Under the pieces are notes generated by a model. That model saw nothing but the letters and a program-made list of their open reading frames with translations. It was not told the origin of the DNA and made no database searches. This document shows, in pieces, positions 55,837 through 64,000 of a stretch of DNA of 64,000 nucleotides. The stretch comes from Cyclina sinensis (taxonomy: Eukaryota > Mollusca > Bivalvia > Venerida > Veneridae): contig JAAONU010000013.1 in the NCBI GenBank assembly GCA_012932295.1, positions 45,894,627-45,958,626 of the forward strand. Reading direction: 5' to 3'. Every line of letters begins with the position of its first letter. Within the stretch, counting starts at the first letter, position 1. The position numbers were made by a program, and so were the translations under genes.

Positions 55837-57139
55837 AGCTCACCTGAGCCTTTGGCTCATGGTGAGCTATTGTGACCGGACTTTGTTTGGCGTCCGTCAA
55901 CAATTTCATTCAAACAACATCTCCTCTGAAATCTCTGGGCCAAATTTGATGAAACTTGCCTGGGATGTTCCTTGCATGAAGCTCTACCAAAGTTGTTCAA
56001 GAAATCAATTCCATCAAGAACTCTGGTTGCTATGGCAACTTAAAGGAAAAACTTTGAAAATCTTCTTGTCTGAAACCACAAGGCCCTGAGCCTTAAGATT
56101 TGGTATGTAGCATTGTCTAGTGGACCTCTATCAAGTTTGTTGGCCCCACCCCAGGGGTCAATGGATTTTACATAGGCTTATATGGTGAAACTTTTAAAAT
56201 CTTCTTGTCTGAAACCACAATGCCCTGAGCCTTAAGATTTGGTATGTAGCATTGTCTTGTGAACCTCCAACAAGTTTGTTCAAATTATGCCCCTGGGATC
56301 AAATTTTGCCCCGCCCCAGAGGTCAACTTATTTAACATTGTGAAACTTTCAAAATCTTCTTGTCTGAAACCACAAGGCCCTGAGCCTGAAGATTTGTTAT
56401 GTAGCATTGTCGTATGGACCTCTACCAAGTTTGTTCAAATTATGCCCCTGGGGTCAAAATTGGCCCCTACCCTTAGGGGAGGGGGGGTGTCAATGGATTT
56501 TAAATAGGCTTATATAGTAAAACTTTAAAAATCTTCTTGTCTGAAACTACAAGGCTCCGAGATCTAAGATTTGGTATGTAGCATTGTCTTGTGGACCTTT
56601 ACCAAGTTTGTTCAAATTATGCCCCTGTGGTCAAATTTGGCCCTGCCCCAGGGGTCAATTGATTTTACATAGGCTTATATAGTAAAACTTTAAAAATCTT
56701 TTTGTCTGAAACCACAAGGCCCTGAGATCTAAGATTTGGTATGAAACAAGCTTTATCAAGCTTTTTCGAATTATTAGATTAGGTTAAAGATCACCAAGGC
56801 TAAAAATAGGTTTATATACTGTACCTCATAGAGCCTTCATTTAAAGACCAATATCTTTGATATTCGGTATATAGGATCCTTGCATGGACCTCTACCCATG
56901 GACCTCTACCCATGGGTAGGATTTAGGGCACTGGGTCAAGGTCAAGGTCACCATAGCTTATAATAGATATTTCTACTTTCTGTCATAGAGCCTTTATTTA
57001 TTGACTGATAGTTTACATATTTACATATTTATATTTACATTACTTACATATTTTCAATTAAAACATGAAATACTGCTTAACTGCAAACCTACAGCCAAAA
57101 TACTCAGGTTAGCAATCTAGGGCCATCATGGCCCTCTTG
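55837..57139 (+). mobile_element. HINE-like element, AGCTCACC family, CCACAAGGC interior
   Basis: A complete copy placed exactly at the TT that ends the previous element. The 5' palindrome is AGCTCACCTGAGCC, TTT, GGCTCATGGTGAGCT. Tandem units of 110-150 bp carry CTTCTTGTCTGAAACCACAA, GGCCCTGAGCCTTAAGATTT and AGTGGACCTCTACC. The 3' end is CTCAGGTTAGCAATC, hairpin AGGGCCATCATGGCCCT, CTTG and TTT. Confidence 0.8.
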
Positions 57140-58047
57140 TTTATTTTTCAGCTTGATTTTTTGATGCATGTTTGCACAAATTTAATCAGCAGCTTGTTAC
57201 ACTGTGCAACTGGTGACAGTCTTTTCAAGCATTGTATTTATAGAATTGAATAGATGCCTTCAGTTACAGTGTTCACCTTTTATATTGTAAAGATTATTTA
57301 TATAATTGAATGAATTCATTATATCTGTAAAAGGAAATTAATTGATCCATAGAGTTATGATAGTGCATACATTTTTCTTCCTTAAAAACATTGTCATCCA
57401 TAAAATCTGGGTGCAGTTTTTTCTTTAATTCTAAATTTCAAATTATGAAACTGGATAACAGTCCATTTTATAGACTGAATGTGAGTATAAAGTTCTGTAA
57501 CTGACCATGAAAACCAGCTATTGACTGAGTTATTGCCCTTTAGCTGCTTTGATAGAATTAATCTGTAACATTAGATTTTTCTTACATTTCTTAAAGTTAC
57601 TAGTTATTTTGATTTTTAGTAACTTTGTAGCCATTTGTTTGCAGAGTGATTAATAATTGCCCATGCTGTAGTACTGAACAAAACTGAAATCAGCTTTTTT
57701 GTTCTGTTGATAAAATTGTTATGATTAAAGAATTAAAGAATGATCTTGATACAGTTGTTATGCATGCAGCTTCTATTGGGATATTTCACTTATTGTCTTA
57801 TATCTTTAAAGAAATAGGCATTGTCACAGGCCTTCATCTAAATAGTGTAAGCAACATATTATCCTGTTTACACAATTTGACATTCGTGAGAATATTTTGT
57901 AATCCTGTGATTGATTCTAGAATAGTGTCTCAAAAAATGATAGTGGAAAAATATTAAATAATTTCATTAAAAAAGTTTCATGTATTGAATTCTGGATGGC
58001 CTTTAGTTAGATGGTTTAATAACTTTGTTTTGTTTTTTTTCTTTCAG
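57140..58047. other. intron sequence before putative exon 12
   Basis: AT-rich intron. A 78-codon plus-strand frame (57721-57957) has no splice-compatible context or recognisable domain. It ends with a very strong polypyrimidine tract, TTTTTTTTCTTTCAG. Confidence 0.5.
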
Positions 58048-58063
58048 TTTAGTTCCAAGATAA
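58048..58063 (+). CDS. PTP-PEST-type tyrosine phosphatase, putative exon 12 (16-nt microexon)
   Basis: After a strong TTTTTTTCTTTCAG acceptor the phase-0 frame reads FSSKI plus 1 nt up to a consensus donor GTAAGT. An alternative donor 4 nt downstream (GTATGA) would give FSSKIS plus 2 nt. AIKNL joined to FSSKI gives a plausible basic amphipathic continuation of exon 11. Such a short exon rests only on splice signals and frame. The terminal exon with the stop codon was not identified downstream. Confidence 0.42.
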
Positions 58064-58520
58064 GTAAGTATGAAAGTCTGAAGTTATTTTCACAGATTAT
58101 CAGCCAGTCTTTTATTTGAGAAGTAGTGGTTTTTATACTGTCGGCAACAGCTAGCAGTCTTTAGAACTGCAAATCAAAATCAGACATTGAGACACATCTA
58201 TTTTAACATTAATATATTAATGCGGACAAACTGGCATATCCACATGTTCAAACCATTTACTGGAATGATCTCATAATTCATAGTCATACATGCTATCTGA
58301 AAGAAGATATAATCGTGTTATTTTGTGCCTCGTCAGGATGACTTTCTTCATACATTTTCTTATTGTCAGGTGTACACTATAAATGTTTAAAATGCTCTTA
58401 GATTCTATTATACTGAGGACAGGAACCAAAATTTTGTTTAATAGACATAATATATGCGCAGCTCCTTTTCCTACGCAACTGAATATATGATACAACAAAA
58501 AAGATACAATGTGTTGTGCA
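58064..58520. other. intron or 3' flank, nothing recognised
   Basis: AT-rich sequence. A 75-codon minus-strand frame (58271-58498) has no recognisable domain. Confidence 0.4.
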
Positions 58521-60725
58521 TGAATAAAAACAATCTAGCTAGAGTAGTGCATTCATAAAAACAATGTTGCTAGAGTAGTTCATTCTTAAAAACAATGTTG
58601 CTAGAGTAGTTCATTCTTAAAAACAATCTTGCTAGAGTAGTTCATTCATAAAAACAATCTTGCTAGAGTAGTTCATTCTTAAAAACAATCTTGCTAGAGT
58701 AGTTCATTCATAAAAACAATGTTGCTAGAGTAGTGCATTCATAAAAACAATGTTGCTAGAGTAGTGCATTCATAAAAACAATGTTGCTAGAGTAGTGCAT
58801 TCATAAAAACAATGTTGCTAGAGTAGTTCAATCTTAAAAACAATCTTGCTAGAGTAGTTCATTCTTAAAAACAATCTTGCTAGAGTAGTGCATTCATAAA
58901 AACAATGTTGCTAGAGTAGTGCATTCATAAAAACAATGTTGCTAGAGTAGTTCATTCATAAAAACAATGTTGCTAGAGTAGTTCATTCATAAAAACAATC
59001 TTGCTAGAGTAGTTCAATCTTAAAAACAATGTTGCTAGAGTAGTTCATTCATAAAAACAATGTTGCTAGAGTAGTGCATTCATAAAAACAATGTTGCTAG
59101 AGTAGTGCATTCATAAAAACAATGTTGCTAGAGTAATTCATTCATAAAAACAATGTTGCTACAGTAGTTCAATCTTAAAAACAATGTTGCTAGAGTAGTG
59201 CATTCATAAAAACAATCTTGCTAGAGTAGTTCATTCATAAAAACAATGTTGCTAGAGTAGTTCATTCATAAAAACAATGTTGCTAGAGTAGTGCATTCAT
59301 AAAAACAATGTTGCTAGAATAGTGCATTCATAAAAACAATGTTGCTAGAGTAGTGCATTCATAAAAACAATGTTGCTAGAGTAGTTCAATCTTAAAAACA
59401 ATCTTGCTAGAGTAGTTCATTCTTAAAAACAATGTTGCTAGAGTAGTTCATTCTTAAAAACAATCTTGCTAGAGTAGTTCATTCTTAAAAACAATGTTGC
59501 TAGAGTAGTTCATTCTTAAAAACAATGTTGCTAGAGTAGTTCATTCTTAAAAACAATCTTGCTAGAGTAGTTCATTCTTAAAAACAATGTTGCTAGAGTA
59601 GTTCATTCTTAAAAACAATCTTGCTAGAGTAGTTCATTCTTAAAAACAATGTTGCTAGAGTAGTTCATTCTTAAAAACAATCTTGCTAGAGTAGTTCATT
59701 CTTAAAAACAATGTTGCTAGAGTAGTGCATTCATAAAAACAATGTTGCTAGAGTAGTGCATTCATAAAAACAATGTTGCTAGAGTAGTTCAATCTTAAAA
59801 ACAATCTTGCTAGAGTAGTTCATTCTTAAAAACAATCTTGCTAGAGTAGTGCATTCATAAAAACAATGTTGCTAGAGTAGTGCATTCATAAAAACAATGT
59901 TGCTAGAGTAGTTCATTCATAAAAACAATGTTGCTAGAGTAGTTCATTCATAAAAACAATGTTGCTAGAGTAGTTCAATCTTAAAAACAATGTTGCTAGA
60001 GTAGTTCATTCATAAAAACAATGTTGCTAGAGTAGTGCATTCATAAAAACAATGTTGCTAGAGTAGTGCATTCATAAAAACAATGTTGCTAGAGTAGTGC
60101 ATTCATAAAAACAATGTTGCTAGAGTAGTTCAATCTTAAAAACAATGTTGCTAGAGTAGTGCATTCATAAAAACAATCTTGCTAGAGTAGTGCATTCATA
60201 AAAACAATGTTGCTAGAGTAATTCATTCATAAAAACAATGTTGCTACAGTAGTGCATTCATAAAAACAATGTTGCTAGAGTAGTGCATTCATAAAAACAA
60301 TGTTGCTAGAGTAGTGCATTCATAAAAACAATGTTGCTAGAGTAGTTCAATCTTAAAAACAATCTTGCTAGAGTAGTTCATTCTTAAAAACAATCTTGCT
60401 AGAGTAGTTCATTCTTAAAAACAATCTTGCTAGAGTAGTTCATTCTTAAAAACAATGTTGCTAGAGTAGTTCATTCTTAAAAACAATGTTGCTAGAGTAG
60501 TTCATTCTTAAAAACAATCTTGCTAGAGTAGTTCATTCTTAAAAACAATGTTGCTAGAGTAGTTCATTCTTAAAAACAATGTTGCTAGAGTAGTTCATTC
60601 TTAAAAACAATCTTGCTAGAGTAGTTCATTCTTAAAAACAATGTTGCTAGAGTAGTTCATTCTTAAAAACAATCTTGCTAGAGTAGTTCAATCTTAAAAA
60701 CAATCTTGCTAGAGTAGTGCACTCA
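58521..60725. repeat. 31-bp minisatellite (about 71 copies)
   Basis: Units have the constant TTGCTAGAGTAGT and ATAAAAACAAT or TTAAAAACAAT. Four or so sub-variants occur (GCATTCAT, TCATTCAT, TCATTCTT, TCAATCTT; followed by GTTG or CTTG). The variants occur in recurring runs, so larger blocks have been duplicated inside the array. The unit contains stop codons, so no long frame arises. Confidence 0.94.
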
Positions 60726-61625
60726 TTAAAATCTAGCTAGAGTAGCACAATTATAAAAGCAATCTTGCTAAAGTAGTGCTAATTAGCAGAGGCTGTTACA
60801 AAAAACATGCTGATCCCTATGTCATGGAATTTTGCGTTTTATGAAAATCATGGTCATCTAGGTGTTACATTTTTTTATTTTCTTTTGTTGAGAAACATGC
60901 ATTTTGTACATTATCAAACTAATACACTGGCTATCACGCTTAGAATGATTTACCTGTGTGTAAAAAGAATGGACTAGTCTAAAAGAGTTCAAAAAAAGTT
61001 CATAGAGCCATAAAGTAATGCTGGTTGAAAATCTATGTTATGCCAGTGACTTAATCTCTCTGTAGTGGCCAGTAAGTAAATGACAGGAAGCAACCAACGG
61101 AGGTTTAACTTGTTTATTGTTACTTTTTTCTTTCTTGCTGGTTTTCTCTCTTAAAGTCTTTAATTTTTTATCCTGATAAAGATGATGATGAATCAGTATA
61201 ACATATATCGGTGAGGAGTAAAAAGACAAATAAATGAATGATAGAATGAGTTTTATACAATGGCCATTAAATTTTGAATACTAATGCTTATATATGCATT
61301 AAAAATTAACATTCTGACTGTCTTAATTCAAAATTCATGGATCCACAGCATGACTCTTAAATCTCATATAAATAGATTTTACCCACAAACATCACTTGGT
61401 GCTCTTTTGTTATATACTTGTATGTGGTGAAAATTTAACTGTACTTCTTTGTTAAATCATGGAAATGTGACAGGTCAAGGATCTTTCAATAGGGGATGAT
61501 TATAAAAACAAAATGTGTACCTAGGCATGAACCTTTGCCTCCTGTTTAGCCAACAGTCTTGAAGCACTTTAAATGCTTTGATTGAAAAATTCTGTTACAT
61601 GGACTTTATCCCTGTGAGGTAAAGT
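60726..61625. other. unique-looking stretch between two arrays
   Basis: AT-rich. A pyrimidine-rich acceptor (CTTTGCCTCCTGTTTAG, ending 61549) is followed by a short frame ending in TAA; joined to putative exon 12 it would add a few residues and a stop. I do not call this an exon without transcript support. Confidence 0.35.
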
Positions 61626-62557
61626 GATGTACGTACTGTTAAAGTAAGTGAAATACTGTTGAAGTAAGTTATGTACTGTCAAAATAAGTGGTGTACTGTC
61701 AAAGTAAGTGATGTACTGTCAAAGTAAGTGAAATACTGTCAAAGTAAGTGGTGTACTGTCAAAGTAAGTGGTGTACTGTTGAAGTAAGTGATGCACTGTT
61801 GAAGTAAGTTATGTACTGTTGAAGTAAGTGATGCACAGTTGAAGTAAGTGATGTACTGTTGAAGTAAGTGATATACTGTTGAAGTAAGTGATGCACAGTT
61901 GAAGTAAGTGATGTACTGTTGAAGTAAGTGATATACTGTTGAAGTAAGTGACGTACTGTGGAACAAAGTGATGTACTGTTGAAGTAAGTGATGTACTGTT
62001 GAAGTAAGTGATGTACTGTGAAAGTAAGTGATGTACTGTTGAAGTAAGTGATATACTGTTGAAGTAAGTGATGTACTGTGGAAGTAAGTGATGTACTGTT
62101 GAAGTAAGTGATGTACTGTTGAAGTAAGTGATTTACTGTTGAAGTAAGTGATGTACTGTTGAAGTAAGTGATGTACTGTTGAAGTATGTGGTGTGGTGTT
62201 GAAGTAAGTGATGTACTGTTGAAGTATGTGGTGTGGTGTTGAAGTAAGTTATGTACTGTTGAAATAAGTAATGTACTGTTGAAGTAAGTGATTTACTGTT
62301 GAAGTTAGTGATGTACTGTTGAAGTAAGTGGTGCACTGTTGAAGTAAGTGATGTACTGTTGAAGTAAGTGATGTGGTGTTGAAGTAAGGGATGTACTGTT
62401 GAAGTAAGTGGTGTGGTGTTGAAGTAAGTGGTGTACTGTTGAAGTAAGTGATGTACTGCTGAAGTTAGTGATGTGGTGTTGAAGTAAGGGATGTACTGTT
62501 GAAGTAAGTGATGTACTGCTGAAGTATGTGGTGTGGTGTTGAAGTAAGTGATGTACT
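61626..62557. repeat. 20-bp minisatellite, left part
   Basis: About 46 copies of the 20-bp unit GAAGTAAGTGATGTACTGTT, with variants GTGTGGTGTT, ATATACTGTT and AAAGTAAGTG. Nearly every unit contains GTAAGT, which is a perfect intron-side 5' splice consensus on the plus strand. The minus-strand frames (YFNSTSLTSTVHHLLQQ type) are periodic artefacts of a stop-free strand. Confidence 0.94.
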
Positions 62558-63090
62558 ATAATAATAATAATAATAATAAAGTCTTTATTTATAGAGGCAA
62601 CAAAGTTGGATCATTCCAATCTTTCCCGTGAGCCTCTCAAAAGTATATACAAATATTTACAAACATAACATTGTACGGCATCAAAATTTTCAAACATAAC
62701 ATGATCATTTGATAAAGAGATAAAGCAATTTAAATGTATATATATTTACAACAGTAGTTAATGTAGTGACCGTTTCCAGTATGCTATGTACTTCCTTTTA
62801 AAAGCTGGAAGACTGTTTGTATTTCTCACATCAACAGGCAGGCTATTCCAGATTGTTGCCCCTGAGTAATCCAATGATTTTCTGTTAAATTCTAATCTTG
62901 GTTTGGGAACTTTGAGCAAATTACAGTTTGTTGACCTTAGATTTCTGATATGAATGTCACTACAGTAAGTGAACTTATTTTTAAAATATTCTGGACACGC
63001 ATTATTCAGAGACTTAAACATGAGAATAGCCTTTTTGTATGTAACTCCTTCAGGAAATTTCATCCACCCTAGTAATTTAAATAACTCATC
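62558..63090 (-). pseudogene. LINE 3'-end relic inside the 20-bp minisatellite
   Basis: On the minus strand, 63063 to 62758 reads a 101-codon C-terminal piece: YKKAILMFKSLNNACPEYF, a segment with LLKVPKPRLEF, then YSGATIWNSLPVDVRN and FKRKYIAYW. This is the typical extreme C-terminus of non-LTR retrotransposon reverse transcriptases. A 3' untranslated part follows, with AATAAAGACTTTA and a (TTA)n tail at 62558-62580. The RT core is missing, so it is strongly 5'-truncated. The 20-bp array continues on both sides, so insertion was into the array. It lies antisense to the phosphatase gene. Confidence 0.82.
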
Positions 63091-63475
63091 TATTGAAATA
63101 AGTGATGTACTGTTGAAATAAGTGATGTACTGTTGAAGTAAGTGAAGTACTGTTGAAGTGAAGTACTGCTGGAGTGATGTACTGTTGAAGGGATGTACTG
63201 TTGAAGTAAGTGATGTGGTGTTGAAGTAAGTGATGTACTGTTGAAGTAAGTGAAGTACTGTTGAAGTGATGTACTGTTGAAGTAAGTGAGGTTCTGTTGA
63301 AGTAAGTTATGTACTGTTGAAGTAAGTTATGTACTGTTTAAGTAAGTGATGTACTGTTGAAGTAAGTGAAGTACTGTTGAAATATGTGATGTACTGTTGA
63401 AGTAAGTTATGTACTGTTGAAGAAAGTTATGTACTGTTGGAATAAGTGAAATACTGTTCTGATGTAAGTGAATGA
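63091..63475. repeat. 20-bp minisatellite, right part
   Basis: Continuation of the array after the LINE relic, less regular. Some units are shortened to about 15 bp (GAAGTGATGTACTGTT). Confidence 0.88.
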
Positions 63476-64000
63476 CTTTTGAAGTATGTTGAGCAGAATA
63501 TGACTAATACTTTTAATAAGAGAAACTGTTCAGTGACAGTAGCTGAGACGTATACTATTTATATGTCCAGTGATTTTCACTCAGGGTCACATGGCCTTTT
63601 TAGTATTTTTGTGAATTCTAATTAACAGGCTCTTAAATCATTAATCATTGTTACATGTATTCCTGTGTGTATTATCTGGAGGTGATAAAACTTAAGAAAG
63701 ATGATTCAAGGGCAGTCTGCAAGAAGACTTTTATTATAAATAATGAAATCTTAGTTCAACAGTTACTTTAAGAAATAAGTCAACATACACAACTTTAAAA
63801 CAAAATTTTGCCTCTACCACCTCAGTTAGAAGTTTGTATCTTTTTTAATTGTCTTAGTTGTAAAGAATAGGATGATAATGAAACTATTAAGCAAATATTA
63901 TAGCATGGTTCTCCTAGCTGAACCTTGTAAAAGGCTGTTGTCAGTCTTGAGAAAAGTGTCTTGTTGTGTAGCTATTGAACCTATCTTATAGATGATTCAG
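63476..64000. other. unique-looking flank
   Basis: AT-rich sequence to the end of the window with no recognised gene or repeat. The phosphatase terminal exon, if further right, lies beyond 64000. Confidence 0.4.

Noticed and set aside
26435..57139. CRISPR array or tandem RNA gene cluster as explanation of regular repeats
   Set aside because: The repeats are contiguous minisatellites without unique spacers, in a clearly eukaryotic intron context.
61533..61600. Terminal exon of the phosphatase after TTTGCCTCCTGTTTAG
   Set aside because: The acceptor looks good and a short frame ends in TAA, but the few residues do not resemble the family's C-terminus and there is no other support.
61739..62336. 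Minus-strand STVHHLLQQ repeat frames
   Set aside because: Periodic translation of the 20-bp array; no start context or unique domain.

Overview
This is eukaryotic, intron-dominated DNA, most probably from a bivalve mollusc. The organism call is an inference: the interspersed families seen here, such as those opening AGCTCACCTGAGC and closing in a GGGCCATCATGGCCC hairpin plus TCTTG, are ones I associate with clam, oyster and mussel genomes. I see no bacterial features, no tRNA or rRNA, and no CRISPR array.

The only host gene I can support is a plus-strand PTP-PEST-type cytoplasmic protein tyrosine phosphatase (PTPN12/PTPN18/PTPN22 group). Twelve exons lie between 13350 and 58063. They join in a consistent reading frame across every intron, giving about 695 codons. 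Exons 1-7 carry the phosphatase domain from after the phosphotyrosine-recognition loop to the Q-loop. Exon 8 is a 25-nt microexon. Exon 9 (1175 nt) is a long disordered, tyrosine-rich tail. Exon 10 carries a PPVLPERGY motif like the C-terminal homology motif of PTP-PEST proteins. Exons 11-12 continue the tail. The first exons (start codon, roughly 60 residues) and the stop codon were not found and probably lie outside the window.

Nearly everything else is repeat. From 1 to about 12.45 kb, a 33-bp minisatellite is broken up by nested non-autonomous elements. The introns of the phosphatase gene then hold, in order: a 53-bp array (13.4-17.8 kb); a LINE reverse-transcriptase relic (21.7-23.1 kb, antisense); a TA-flanked inverted-repeat element (23.6-24.4 kb); more hairpin-ended elements (26.4-29.2 kb); an 83-bp TGCATG-rich array holding a hAT-like element that itself holds a MULE-like mini-element (30.0-32.4 kb); further elements and a long palindrome (32.5-37.3 kb); a 32-bp CAGCTG array (37.6-38.3 kb); a 5.9-kb array of about 49-bp units (43.4-49.3 kb); a pogo-like TA-flanked element (53.7-54.5 kb); tandemly inserted elements (54.9-57.1 kb); a 31-bp array (58.5-60.7 kb); and a 20-bp array split by a second LINE relic (61.6-63.5 kb).

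The most interesting signal is in the interspersed elements. At least seven sequence-unrelated families share one layout: a 5' terminal palindrome, internal tandem repeats, an inverted copy of the 5' terminus near the 3' end, and a roughly 25-30 nt hairpin tail ending CTTG or CTAG next to TT. Insertions into the 33-bp and 53-bp arrays leave the array phase intact, so the empty sites can be rebuilt from this window. This fits Helentron-associated (HINE, rolling-circle) elements. All of about 18 copies lie in the same orientation as the gene, while both LINE relics are antisense. Many also carry arrays of AGGTCA-type nuclear-receptor half-sites.
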